37,496 bases of DNA, from assembly GCA_002389175.1 (NCBI GenBank), contig DGNZ01000155.1:1-37496 (forward strand), written 5' to 3'. Source of the stretch: Rhodospirillaceae bacterium UBA4479 (lineage in GTDB: Bacteria > Pseudomonadota > Alphaproteobacteria > Rhodospirillales > Casp-alpha2). Shown here one piece after another: positions 19,496-28,315 of the stretch. The notes beneath the pieces were generated by a model. That model was not told the origin of the DNA. It was given only the letters and a program-made list of their open reading frames with translations, and searched no databases. Position 1 is the first letter of the stretch, and every line of letters begins with the position of its first letter. Position numbers and translations under genes: made by a program.

Positions 19496-20377
19496 ATGAC
19501 TGACAAATTAAAAGCGCTAAAAGCGGTAAGACACGAAATCGACTCCATCGACGACCAGATTCAGGATCTTTTGATCCAAAGAACCAAGGTTGTCGAAAAG
19601 GTGCGCGAGATCAAACACGGTGATGATGTAAAAATTCGTCCCGACCGTGAAGCCGAGATGATGTACCGGCTGACCGCACGCCATCATGGCAACTTCCCCA
19701 AGCGCGAAATGTGCCGTATTTGGCGTGAAATTATTGTCGCAACCTTATCGTTCGAAGGCCCATTTTCGATTGCCGTGATCGACCCCGAAGGCATGCCCGG
19801 CTATTGGGATATTGCGCGCGATCAATACGGATCATTTTCGAAGATGTCCCGTCACCCAACAGGTCGCTCCGTCGTCGAAGCGGTTAGGAAACAAGATGCC
19901 GTCGTCGGAATTGTACCATTGCCACGTGGCGATGACCCTGATCCGTGGTGGCGATACATTGTATCAACGACGCCCGACACACCCAAAGTCATCGCGCGAT
20001 TGCCATTCGTTCCAGATTCAAACATTCGCGATAACAGCTTAGAAGCCCTGGTCATTTGTCCTATTCAACAAGAAAGGACTGGCCGGGACCGCTCCCTGCT
20101 TGCAGTCGAAGCAGACGAAGAAATCGGCGCACGGCGCATTGAAGATGCCTTAAATTCCGCAGGTGTCTCTGCAGCATTTGTGCAGCGCTGGCATGATCCG
20201 CAACGCCCGCCGGGCTGGACATATTTGGTTGAAGCGTTTGGATTTGTTGATCCGGCTGGAAAACAATTCCCCCGTTTCATCGATAGCATTGGCGACTCTG
20301 CACAACGCATTGTCCATCTAGGTGGCTACGGCACGCCATTGGGCAAGCAGGATGTCGCAAAAGATAACAAGTCATGA
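19496..20377 (+). CDS. Chorismate mutase with degenerate prephenate-dehydratase/ACT-like C-terminal region
   Basis: The first 90 or so residues of 293 form an AroQ-type chorismate mutase (VRHEIDSIDDQIQDLLIQRT, MYRLTARH, IWREIIVATL), converting chorismate to prephenate. The rest follows the order of a P-protein: DAVVGIVPLPRG resembles the GVVPIENS segment, LEALVI sits where the catalytic TRF motif should be, and a closing ACT-like stretch ends in LGGYGTP. So the dehydratase is probably inactive and the tail may regulate. It overlaps hisC by four bases and leads a chorismate mutase-hisC-tyrA operon seen in alphaproteobacteria. Confidence 0.88.
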   Translation: MTDKLKALKAVRHEIDSIDDQIQDLLIQRTKVVEKVREIKHGDDVKIRPDREAEMMYRLTARHHGNFPKREMCRIWREIIVATLSFEGPFSIAVIDPEGMPGYWDIARDQYGSFSKMSRHPTGRSVVEAVRKQDAVVGIVPLPRGDDPDPWWRYIVSTTPDTPKVIARLPFVPDSNIRDNSLEALVICPIQQERTGRDRSLLAVEADEEIGARRIEDALNSAGVSAAFVQRWHDPQRPPGWTYLVEAFGFVDPAGKQFPRFIDSIGDSAQRIVHLGGYGTPLGKQDVAKDNKS

Positions 20378-21489
20378 GCGATTCTCCAAAACCACGCGAT
20401 GGTGTGATGGATATCGCCGCATACGTTGGCGGCGAGTCAAAGATTCCCGGTGTCAACCGCATCATTAAACTGTCATCGAATGAAGGCCCATTCGGTCCCA
20501 GCGTGCATGCTTCAAAAGCGCACGCGACCGAAGCGATTAACCTGCATCGCTATCCCGATGGCGGGGCCGTAGCACTGCGCGAAGCCATTGGAAAACGTTA
20601 TAATCTGGACCCCGTACGCATTGTCTGTGGTGCCGGATCGGACGAATTGATTTCACTCCTGTGCAGTGCGTACACATCGCCGGGCGACGAAGTCTTGTAT
20701 TCTCAGCACGGGTTTATGATGTACCCAATTTCGGCGAAGGCTGCGGGTGCAACACCTGTAACCGCCCCTGAAACCAATAAAACGGCTGATGTAGATGCGT
20801 TGTTGCGGGCTGTCACCGATAAGACAAAGATCGTTTTCTTGGCCAATCCGAATAATCCCACCGGGACGTACCTGCCGAAGGCCGAAGTTGCACGCCTGCG
20901 TGATGGGTTACGCGATAACATCTTACTGGTCATCGATGCGGCATATGCAGAATACGTGAAGTTGGATGATTATTCGGCTGGCATCGAGTTGGTTGATGCT
21001 GGAAACAATACGGTCATGACCCGGACGTTTTCCAAGATTTATGGCTTGGGCGGCGTCCGCCTGGGCTGGTGCTATGCGCCCGAAAACGTGGTCGATGTGC
21101 TGAACCGCGTGCGGGGACCTTTTAACGTTAGCTCATCAGCCATCGCGGCCGGCGTCGCGGCAATTGAAGATGTCGCGTTCGAGGAAATGAGCCGTGCCCA
21201 CAATGATAAATGGCGCGAATGGACGGCTGTTGAACTGCAGAAACTGGGCCTGGATGTCACACCAAGCCTTGGTAATTTCCTGTTGGTATGTTTCGGAGAC
21301 GATCCTGATCGCAACGCCGAAGCCGCAGATCAGTTCCTTAAAGCACGCGGCATCGTTATTCGCCGTATGAATGGTTACGGGTTTCCAAACTGCCTGCGCA
21401 TTACCATCGGCCTCGAAGAAGACATGCGCGCCGTTGTCGACACACTCGCCGCATTCCTGGGCCGCAATGACACGGACGCAAACCAATGA
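20374..21489 (+). CDS. hisC: Histidinol-phosphate/aromatic aminotransferase
   Basis: This 371-residue fold-type I PLP enzyme shows KLSSNEGPFGPS at the N-terminus, NPNNPTGTYL, the DAAYAEY cofactor-aspartate region and the Schiff-base lysine in TRTFSKIYGLGGVRLGW. Between chorismate mutase and prephenate dehydrogenase it is likely to serve phenylalanine/tyrosine transamination as well as, or instead of, histidinol phosphate. Start and stop both overlap neighbours by four bases. Confidence 0.95.
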   Translation: MSDSPKPRDGVMDIAAYVGGESKIPGVNRIIKLSSNEGPFGPSVHASKAHATEAINLHRYPDGGAVALREAIGKRYNLDPVRIVCGAGSDELISLLCSAYTSPGDEVLYSQHGFMMYPISAKAAGATPVTAPETNKTADVDALLRAVTDKTKIVFLANPNNPTGTYLPKAEVARLRDGLRDNILLVIDAAYAEYVKLDDYSAGIELVDAGNNTVMTRTFSKIYGLGGVRLGWCYAPENVVDVLNRVRGPFNVSSSAIAAGVAAIEDVAFEEMSRAHNDKWREWTAVELQKLGLDVTPSLGNFLLVCFGDDPDRNAEAADQFLKARGIVIRRMNGYGFPNCLRITIGLEEDMRAVVDTLAAFLGRNDTDANQ

Positions 21490-22403
21490 CGGACACCGCG
21501 ATATTTGATCGGATCACGTTCATCGGGATCGGCTTGATCGGTTCATCAATGGCACGAGTTATTAAGCGCGATGGACTGGCCAACCATATTACAGTCACAA
21601 CCCGCAGCCAGGAAACGCTGGATAACGCCATCGAGCTCGGACTTTGTGATACAGGCACACTGGATATGGCAGAGGCTGTTCAGGGTGCTGACTTGGTTAT
21701 GATTTGCACGCCGATGGGTGCATTCGCATCGATTGGTGCAGAAATTGCTGGAAGCCTGAAACCAGGCGCGATCATCAGCGATGTCGGGTCCGTAAAAGAA
21801 CCTGTTTTTGAGACGTTGGCCCCGGCTTTGCCAGATCATGTCCATTTGGTCCCCGGCCATCCCGTTGCTGGGACAGAGCAATCGGGCCCTGAATCTGGGT
21901 TCCCCGAGTTGTTTGAAGGCCGCTGGACAATCCTGACCCCCGCCAAAGGCGTTGATGCAAATGCAACCGCACGGGTTGAAGAGCTTTGGAAACGGTGTGG
22001 TGCCATGGTCGAAATCATGGATGCAAAACACCATGACCAAGTGTTAGCGATCACATCCCATTTGCCGCACTTGATAGCCTATACCATTGTCGGAACGGCA
22101 ACTGATTTAGGCGAAGACATGCAAAAGGAAGTTATTCAGTTTTCTGCTTCGGGGTTTCGAGATTTTACGCGGATCGCCGCCAGCGACCCCACCATGTGGC
22201 GCGACATTTTTTTGACCAACCGCGATGCGGTCTTGGATGTTCTTGGTCGGTTTGATGAAGACCTGACAGAACTGAAACGAGCGATCCGCCGTGGTGATGG
22301 CGATGCATTATTCGACCACTTCACCCGCACCCGTGCTATTCGTCGAAGTGTCATTGATGCGGGCCAGCAAATTCCGCCCGCGCCCGCAAACGATACCGAT
22401 TGA
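21486..22403 (+). CDS. tyrA: Prephenate/arogenate dehydrogenase
   Basis: The enzyme oxidatively decarboxylates prephenate or arogenate towards tyrosine. The 305-residue protein opens with the NAD-binding RITFIGIGLIGSSMARVI; VHLVPGHPVAGTEQSGP carries the conserved histidine near residue 120, and HHDQVLAITSHLPHLIAY the second histidine cluster. The C-terminal domain is helical. There is no fused mutase or ACT domain, consistent with the separate chorismate mutase two genes upstream. Confidence 0.95.
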   Translation: MTDTAIFDRITFIGIGLIGSSMARVIKRDGLANHITVTTRSQETLDNAIELGLCDTGTLDMAEAVQGADLVMICTPMGAFASIGAEIAGSLKPGAIISDVGSVKEPVFETLAPALPDHVHLVPGHPVAGTEQSGPESGFPELFEGRWTILTPAKGVDANATARVEELWKRCGAMVEIMDAKHHDQVLAITSHLPHLIAYTIVGTATDLGEDMQKEVIQFSASGFRDFTRIAASDPTMWRDIFLTNRDAVLDVLGRFDEDLTELKRAIRRGDGDALFDHFTRTRAIRRSVIDAGQQIPPAPANDTD

Positions 22404-22420
22404 TCATAGAATAGAGGCCA

Positions 22421-22837
22421 ATGATGCAAGCCGTTCTGGATAGTTTTGTCGCTGGTTTTCCAATCTTGTTACTGCATTCATCGGTAACAATCGCGATCTT
22501 GGTTGCTGGTGTTTTGCTGTATATTTGGATCACACCTTGGGATGAAATGTCCCTGATCAGGGCTGGCAATACTGCAGCGTCTATTTCCCTTGGTGGTGCA
22601 ATCATCGGACTGGCCCTCCCCCTCGCATTTGCAATGTCAGCCAGCGTTAGCGTGTATGAAATTCTGATTTGGGGGCCTGTGACGCTGCTATTACAAATCA
22701 TTGCCTTTCGGATCGCAGACCTTGTTTTACGGGATTTACCGGCGCGCATTGAATCTGGTGAAATTGGTGCGGCCACATTGTTAGTGTCGATTAAGTTGGC
22801 CGTCGCTGCTATCAACGCAGCAGCCGTTTCTGGCTAA
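22421..22837 (+). CDS. DUF350 family membrane protein
   Basis: 138 residues with four hydrophobic segments, the standard DUF350 layout. The NTAASISLGGAIIGLALPLA and FRIADLVLRDLPARIESGE segments are typical of the domain. No biochemical role is established. Start codons ATG ATG follow GAGG; the second (22424) has the better spacing. It starts 17 bases after tyrA and is nine bases ahead of a trypsin-like protease, so the pair may act together. Confidence 0.87.
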   Translation: MMQAVLDSFVAGFPILLLHSSVTIAILVAGVLLYIWITPWDEMSLIRAGNTAASISLGGAIIGLALPLAFAMSASVSVYEILIWGPVTLLLQIIAFRIADLVLRDLPARIESGEIGAATLLVSIKLAVAAINAAAVSG

Positions 22838-22845
22838 CAGCAATT

Positions 22846-23730
22846 ATGCGCCGCAAGGATATCATTGCGCTTATCCTATTGGCGCTTTTTGCCATCGGCG
22901 GCCAAATTCTTAAAAGTCCAGGTCCCGTCCCGGATGATCCCGCTAATCCAAGACGGCCTGCTCCACAAGTTCAAAGCGATCAGCCGTGGGACGCCCAAAC
23001 CCGCACATGGTTATCACAAGCCCCGACACGCTCTAGGAATGGGGCACCCGATTGGGCAGGCATTCCCCAGACGTCCGTCATTGATATCCCATCCGATCGC
23101 AGCTCAGGCTCTGGCACTGCGTTTTCCGTCGGCCCTGGCGCATGGCTGACAGCCCGCCATGTGGTCGATGGGTGCGACGTTCTTGGGTTGTTGGTCCGTG
23201 ACCGCAAAGGAATCAAAATCACATCAGTCGAGCACCATCCCCACGCCGACGTCTCGTTGGTCAAAACTAAAGGCAGCCCAAAAGCATTTGGGTTTGGATC
23301 ACAACCATTCGATGGTGATGATGGATATATGATTGGCTTCCCAAAGGGCCAGCCGGGTGGAGTGCATGGCCGCAAAATCGGCACCACGACATTAAAAGAA
23401 CGTGGCCGCTATAAAACACGAGAGCTAGCAGATGTATGGAGCGAACGAAGCCGCGTACCGGATCGATTTGACTCATTAGGGGGGCTTTCCGGTGGCCCCG
23501 TATTTAGTGAAGATGGACGCTTCGTAGGCGTAGTTTTAGCCGAGGAACGTCGTCGGGGCCGGGTTATCACTGCACAAACCGCGACTGTCCACACCATGTT
23601 CCAACGCGCCAATGTCACGCCTGAAACCATGAATACAGACAACCGCCTAACGGCAACAGGGTATCCTGCTGTGGCGCGTGATTTGTTAACATCACTACGT
23701 GTCGCCAAGGTGGTTTGCCGCGTTCGTTAG
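22846..23730 (+). CDS. Trypsin-like serine protease, membrane-anchored
   Basis: 294 residues. A single N-terminal hydrophobic segment (IIALILLALFAIGGQIL) serves as an anchor or signal, then a proline-rich linker and a chymotrypsin-fold domain. His105 (TARHVVDGC), Asp135 (HPHADVSLVK) and Ser215 (GGLSGGPVF) form the expected triad. No PDZ domain follows, unlike HtrA/DegP. The substrate is unknown. It is placed directly after the DUF350 gene with a poor ribosome-binding site, so translational coupling is probable. A weak hairpin terminator follows. Confidence 0.87.
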   Translation: MRRKDIIALILLALFAIGGQILKSPGPVPDDPANPRRPAPQVQSDQPWDAQTRTWLSQAPTRSRNGAPDWAGIPQTSVIDIPSDRSSGSGTAFSVGPGAWLTARHVVDGCDVLGLLVRDRKGIKITSVEHHPHADVSLVKTKGSPKAFGFGSQPFDGDDGYMIGFPKGQPGGVHGRKIGTTTLKERGRYKTRELADVWSERSRVPDRFDSLGGLSGGPVFSEDGRFVGVVLAEERRRGRVITAQTATVHTMFQRANVTPETMNTDNRLTATGYPAVARDLLTSLRVAKVVCRVR

Positions 23731-23749
23731 GCTCAGAACCTGAGCTTTT
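23731..23749 (+). terminator. Weak intrinsic terminator after the protease gene
   Basis: GCTCAG and CTGAGC form a six-pair stem with a three-base loop directly after the stop codon, followed by four T. It is short, so read-through is possible. Confidence 0.5.
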
Positions 23750-24046
23750 ACTTATTTCTACTCCGAATCATCCAATCCAATAGATATGTGATCTCGTTCT
23801 GGTTATCCAAAAAGAGACCCAGATTCGGCATATATTTGAAATTAGCAGCTTATTTCCTTTTAGGCCGAACATAGGCCATTTTTTAAGCCCAGTGGGAATC
23901 CCATCCCAATCTGCATGTGTTTACATATATTCAGTTTGGGGACTTTCCCATTTCACCCGGCGAAAAAAATGGCAGCCTAGGCCGCAGCTCAAAAAAACTG
24001 CTTAATAACGAGCTGTTCCAAATTGAATCTACAACAGGGGGGAAAT
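23750..24046 (+). other. Intergenic region before the BCCT transporter, no gene seen
   Basis: About 300 bases without a convincing frame. It is comparatively A/T-rich, contains TGGGAATCCCA (23893-23903, a small perfect dyad) and short T- and A-runs. I see no good sigma-70 pair; it presumably holds the promoter of the transporter gene, possibly with osmotic control. Confidence 0.4.
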
Positions 24047-25720
24047 ATGCCGGTCAAACCACCAGTCACCGATCTGCCTATTAATGTTTCCGAATCCGGG
24101 TTTTACCGCGGGTTCACAAAAGACGTTGCCATCACCGCTAAAATTTTGGTTGGGGCGCTCATTTTATGGGCCATCGCTTTCCCAGATCAAGCGGCTTCAG
24201 TCCTTGGAGAATTGAATAGCCTCATTCTTGCAGGCTTTAACTATTGGTATGTCTACGTGATGGCATTCTTCGTCATTCTTTGTTTTGCACTCGCGCTTTG
24301 GCCAACGGCTGGCAGGCTTCGATTAGGGCATGATGACGATCGACCAGAGTTTTCAAACTTCTCATGGTTTTCGATGATGTTTGGTGCCGGGATTGGCATT
24401 GGCATGCTGACCTTCGCAACCGCGGAACCAATGTATCACTTTGCCAAGAACCCAAGTACAATCATGGGTCTGACAGAGGGTAGTACCGCTGGCAATGTAA
24501 GGGACGCCTATATTTGGTCCTTCACGCATTGGGGACTGGCCGCATGGGCATCGTATGCCATTGTCGGTCTGGCACTTGGATATTTTGCTTATCGTCGTGG
24601 ACTGCCTTTAACGATCCGCTCAGCGCTAACACCGTTATTTGGCAAAGCATTGTCTGGACCACTTGGACACGCCATTGATGTCGTTGCTGTGGTCGCAACC
24701 GTGCTTGGCGTATCACAGACATTGGGCTTTGGTGTGGAGCAGTTTATCTCCGGCCTGACCAGGATCGGTGTGGGTGACTGGCTTCAGTCAACCGCCGCTG
24801 ATGGTACGAAATCCTCGTCTACAATTGGGATTATCGTGGCATTGATCGTGATCATGGGTGCTTCAACCTTGTCTGCACTTTCAGGCGTCGGCAAAGGCAT
24901 CAAATGGTTATCAAACATCAACATGGGATTGAGCTTCTTTGTTCTGATCTTCTTCTTGATATTTGGCTCCACGATGTTTGGCCTTACAACTTTGTTCACC
25001 GGCATTTGGGATTATCTGGTTTCAATACCGGGTAACATCCTCACGGTGTGGGCAAAGGACGGCACTGAAGTCGGCGATGCACTTGCCGGATGGCAAGGTG
25101 GCTGGACCATCTTCTACTGGGCATGGTGGATTGCTTTTGCACCATTCGTTGGCGTTTTTCTTGCTCGTATCTCTAAGGGTCGGACAATTCGTGAATATGT
25201 TCTGGGGGCACTTATTATTCCCGCAGTCATGTGCTTTGTCTGGTTCGCATTGGTCGGGGGCACAGCGATTGACCTCGAACTTACTGGAGAAGCCAAAGGG
25301 GCCATCGTTGCTGCTGGTCAAGCCGATCAGTTGTTCGCAATGTTAGCCGTTATCCTGAGTGAAAACTTGGCGTACGCTATGTCAGTTATCGTCGTCATCC
25401 TATTGCTGACATATCTTGTCACGTCAGCAGATAGTGCAGTCCTGATCATCAACACGATCAATGCTGCTGGTGACGAAGGGCCCAAAGCCCGCCCGCATAT
25501 CCTATTCTGGGGCGCTGCCTTGGCATTCGTCGTCGGCGGTCTGATCGTTGCTGGTGGATTGGGTGCAATTCAGACAGCGATGGTGATCGGTGCGCTACCG
25601 TTCAGTCTCGTCATGGTGCTGATGGGTATTTCGCTTATGAAGGCGATCTATCGTGATAGCCAGCGGTTAAAACACGGGCTACCAACAACTCATGTGGATG
25701 CAACATCCGCATCAGAATAA
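24047..25720 (+). CDS. BCCT family transporter (betaine/choline/carnitine type)
   Basis: This 557-residue, twelve-helix secondary transporter shows the glycine-rich stretch MFGAGIGIGMLTFATAEPMY in the first repeat, the signature GGWTIFYWAWWIAFAPFVGV and LARISKGRTIREYVLG. These define the family, which imports quaternary ammonium compounds such as glycine betaine, choline or DMSP; the substrate cannot be told. The ATG at 24047 follows AGGGGGGAAA; a TTG eight codons upstream is less likely. A strong terminator follows and no partner gene adjoins, so it is a stand-alone unit. Confidence 0.95.
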   Translation: MPVKPPVTDLPINVSESGFYRGFTKDVAITAKILVGALILWAIAFPDQAASVLGELNSLILAGFNYWYVYVMAFFVILCFALALWPTAGRLRLGHDDDRPEFSNFSWFSMMFGAGIGIGMLTFATAEPMYHFAKNPSTIMGLTEGSTAGNVRDAYIWSFTHWGLAAWASYAIVGLALGYFAYRRGLPLTIRSALTPLFGKALSGPLGHAIDVVAVVATVLGVSQTLGFGVEQFISGLTRIGVGDWLQSTAADGTKSSSTIGIIVALIVIMGASTLSALSGVGKGIKWLSNINMGLSFFVLIFFLIFGSTMFGLTTLFTGIWDYLVSIPGNILTVWAKDGTEVGDALAGWQGGWTIFYWAWWIAFAPFVGVFLARISKGRTIREYVLGALIIPAVMCFVWFALVGGTAIDLELTGEAKGAIVAAGQADQLFAMLAVILSENLAYAMSVIVVILLLTYLVTSADSAVLIINTINAAGDEGPKARPHILFWGAALAFVVGGLIVAGGLGAIQTAMVIGALPFSLVMVLMGISLMKAIYRDSQRLKHGLPTTHVDATSASE

Positions 25721-25737
25721 GTTTTACTGATTAACTT

Positions 25738-25772
25738 AACGGCCTCGGTGCATGCATCGGGGCCGTTTTTTT
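25738..25772 (+). terminator. Strong intrinsic terminator after the BCCT gene
   Basis: AACGGCC (25738-25744) and GGCCGTT (25761-25767) form the base of a longer stem with an inner GTGCATGCAT region, followed by seven T. It lies 18 bases after the BCCT stop and before the convergent DUF2125 stop. Confidence 0.9.
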
Positions 25773-25792
25773 ATCTGAAATTCAATGGATGA

Positions 25793-26878
25793 CTATTCCC
25801 AATATATGCGGGGCACACGTATCAATGGGAATGGCCCAACCGTTAGTTTGCGGTCCTGTATCGTTAATGGCACGTCTATCTGTTTTGGCCCACCGCCCGC
25901 TGGTACTTTTGCAAACAACCCTAGTGCGGCCTTTGCCAATTGCCCCTCTTGCCTTTTTACAAACTCCTTCGCCACCAGTGCATCAACGGCGGGATTAAAA
26001 CCAATCACAGATACACCAAAGGCCCCTTCGGGTTGCAAGTTTTGATCCAAGGTAATGGTGCCATCACCATCCAATCCCAATACACCATGGCGCACCGACA
26101 GGCGTCGAACTTCGACAACCCCCCCACTACGGCGCCAGATATCCAGTTGCTCAGCCAAAGACCCCGCATGCGTTGGACGGACCAGAATATCAATATCTGT
26201 TTGCAGGGACGCGATCTTTTCACCAAAAGGCGAAAGCTGCGGGTCCGGGAGTGTGATTCCATTGGCATTTAACGAAGCACGTAAAAAGATGGATTCATCC
26301 CCCTGTGCAAGGCGGGCTGCCAACGCATCGATCTTGATCAGCTGTTCGATGTTTGAACCCTCAATCGCAGCATCGGTTATGGTCAGATCAAACGCCGCCT
26401 GATCGCTTAACGTCACAACAAAGGCATTATCGGCTGACGCCACGTTATAGGTGTCAGTCCGGTAACGATGCCGATGTTCGATGCTGACCGGGATACCGAC
26501 GGAGCCATCGATACGATTCAATTCCCATGGTGTGCCATATGCTTGCGCGTACGGTACATCGACATGCCACTGCCCATTTGCATGGGTGAACTTCAGGTTT
26601 TCAAGGCCGATGGTGATGCGACTTGGAAAACCAGAGAACTTGATATCTTGGACGGTGATGTCATGCCCCGCAGTACGCACATCTGCAAACCACGCATCTA
26701 ATTGCTGACGGGTTTCATCTACCAGCAGATACCACCATGTAGCATATCCAGTAAAAACTAAGATTAATGTGGCGATAAATATAATCAGGCCACGATGGCG
26801 GGGGCGACCATCAGATCGCAGGGCAGCCGAGCCGATATTGCGTTCAGGTAAAATCATGAGGTCAATGTAAGGCCTCAT
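25793..26878 (-). CDS. DUF2125 domain protein (membrane-anchored)
   Basis: 361 residues. A single N-terminal hydrophobic segment (LIIFIATLILVFTGYATWWY) is followed by DETRQQLDAWFADVRTAGHD and IKFSGFPSRITIGLENL, characteristic of DUF2125. The rest is a beta-rich extracytoplasmic domain. Family function is unknown; in many alphaproteobacteria the gene sits near tyrA, which here is 3.4 kb away on the other strand. An ATG at 26857 is an alternative start; neither has a convincing SD. It follows the cupin gene by 31 bases. Confidence 0.87.
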   Translation of the reverse strand: MRPYIDLMILPERNIGSAALRSDGRPRHRGLIIFIATLILVFTGYATWWYLLVDETRQQLDAWFADVRTAGHDITVQDIKFSGFPSRITIGLENLKFTHANGQWHVDVPYAQAYGTPWELNRIDGSVGIPVSIEHRHRYRTDTYNVASADNAFVVTLSDQAAFDLTITDAAIEGSNIEQLIKIDALAARLAQGDESIFLRASLNANGITLPDPQLSPFGEKIASLQTDIDILVRPTHAGSLAEQLDIWRRSGGVVEVRRLSVRHGVLGLDGDGTITLDQNLQPEGAFGVSVIGFNPAVDALVAKEFVKRQEGQLAKAALGLFAKVPAGGGPKQIDVPLTIQDRKLTVGPFPLIRVPRIYWE

Positions 26879-26909
26879 CCGCCGAACTGGAAGAACCGAT
26901 CAGCGGAAA

Positions 26910-27269
26910 TTATTTTGAAACAAGTGCAGGCGCGGTCTCTCGGTCACCGTGGCTGGGGGGCGTAGATATCACCAAGAACACAATATCCTCGGTATTAAGA
27001 TTGCTAAGTTGATGAGGGACTCCTGCTGGCACGTGGATACCCTGATTGGGATTCAGATGATGAACGACACCATCTACTTCCATCGTAGCGATTCCTGACA
27101 AGACATAGAAAAACTGCTCTGCGCGATTGTGAAAATGGCGCGTCTCGGCAGCACCGTGCGGCACCCGTTCTTGAATAACGCTCAACGCATCAGTCTTTGC
27201 TAAATGCCAGCCGTCGCATAAATCCCCCCAAGTATAATGCGGGGCGTCTTTAATTGAGATCGCGGTCAT
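26910..27269 (-). CDS. Cupin domain protein
   Basis: About 119 residues forming a single small cupin. Motif 1 is HFHNRAEQFFYVLSGIATME with two histidines and a glutamate that can bind metal; motif 2 is HVPAGVPHQLSN with the last histidine. Such proteins are isomerases, dioxygenases or sensors; the sequence does not tell which. The ATG at 27269 has GGAG at good distance; a longer frame from 27317 adds 16 residues. It is divergent from the DMT transporter and upstream of the DUF2125 gene in the same orientation. Confidence 0.85.
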   Translation of the reverse strand: MTAISIKDAPHYTWGDLCDGWHLAKTDALSVIQERVPHGAAETRHFHNRAEQFFYVLSGIATMEVDGVVHHLNPNQGIHVPAGVPHQLSNLNTEDIVFLVISTPPSHGDRETAPALVSK

Positions 27270-27405
27270 CGCATGCTCCAACGTTTCCATACATTTTTCA
27301 TCAATTACAATGTGCATAGCCCCGTAACAATCGTCGAGGCTTGGCTTGTCATCAGAACAATTTCACCGGTTGTCAGTATGCCCCGAAAGGCATAGCGTCC
27401 GCATC

Positions 27406-28296
27406 ATGGCAGATAGTGAACCCGTATTATCCGGCAGTAAAAAACTGCTGATCGCCGCAGCACCGCTGACCTTTGTCTTGCTGTGGTCAACTGGATTTCT
27501 GGGTGCCAAATATGGAATGCCCCATGCGGAGCCATTTACGTTCTTAGCATATCGATTCACAATCACATCAGTTCTATTCTTCATCGTATTGTCGGTCATG
27601 CGGGTCCCGTGGCCTCGCGACCGGCAAACCTGGATACATGCGACGATTGTTGGTCTATTGATGCATGGCGTTTATTTGGCAGCCGTTTTTTTTGCTGTTG
27701 ATAACGGTACATCTGGGGGGATTTCGGCGCTGATCGTTGGCGTGCAGCCCGTGTTGACTGCGGTTTTTGCAGGCCTCGTTTTAAGTGAGCGCCTGAGCCT
27801 TAAAGCATGGTTAGGAATGGCTCTCGGGTTTGTTGGAATCACCTTGGTTGTTTGGCAACAAGCAGGAGATACAGGCGGGTGGATCGGCATTACCTCGTGC
27901 ATCACCGGGTTGATCGGGGTGACCGTCGCAACCCTCTATCAGAAACGATTTGGCACAGCGATTGATCTCCGCGTTGGTTCCACCATTCAGTTCGGCGCTG
28001 CTGCGATCATGATGTGGGTCTTCGCTCTGACATTCGAAAGTCTGCATATCGAATGGAACACTCAAATAATACTGACAATGGTATGGATGGTCATGGTGCT
28101 CTCGGTTGGTGCTGTCACGCTGTTGTATGTTCTGATCCGCCGCGGTGCTGCGTCCAAAGTCGCCAGCCTGTTTTATTTGGTCCCCCCAACGGTTGCGATT
28201 GAAACTTATTTTTTGTTTGGCGAGACACTGACCCCCATGGCATTGGTGGGCATGGGGGTCGCCGTCATCGGGGTCGCTCTTGTAACCAAGGGATGA
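27406..28296 (+). CDS. EamA/DMT family transporter
   Basis: About 296 residues and ten hydrophobic helices in two EamA repeats: LLWSTGFLGAKYGMPHAEPFT begins the first, with GTSGGISALIVGVQPVLTAV closing it, and GAASKVASLFYLVPPTVAIE belongs to the second. The substrate is unknown. The start is uncertain: the ATG at 27406 gives the usual short cytoplasmic N-terminus, but a TTG at 27346 has GAGG six bases upstream. It is followed after 19 bases by the ChaC gene in the same direction. It is the third DMT gene in the window. Confidence 0.87.
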   Translation: MADSEPVLSGSKKLLIAAAPLTFVLLWSTGFLGAKYGMPHAEPFTFLAYRFTITSVLFFIVLSVMRVPWPRDRQTWIHATIVGLLMHGVYLAAVFFAVDNGTSGGISALIVGVQPVLTAVFAGLVLSERLSLKAWLGMALGFVGITLVVWQQAGDTGGWIGITSCITGLIGVTVATLYQKRFGTAIDLRVGSTIQFGAAAIMMWVFALTFESLHIEWNTQIILTMVWMVMVLSVGAVTLLYVLIRRGAASKVASLFYLVPPTVAIETYFLFGETLTPMALVGMGVAVIGVALVTKG

Positions 28297-28315
28297 TCCG
28301 GGGGACAATCCGACG

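Noticed and set aside
22351..22815. 154-codon minus-strand frame opposite the DUF350 gene
   Set aside because: The plus-strand DUF350 frame has family motifs, membrane helices and operon spacing; the opposite frame has none of these.
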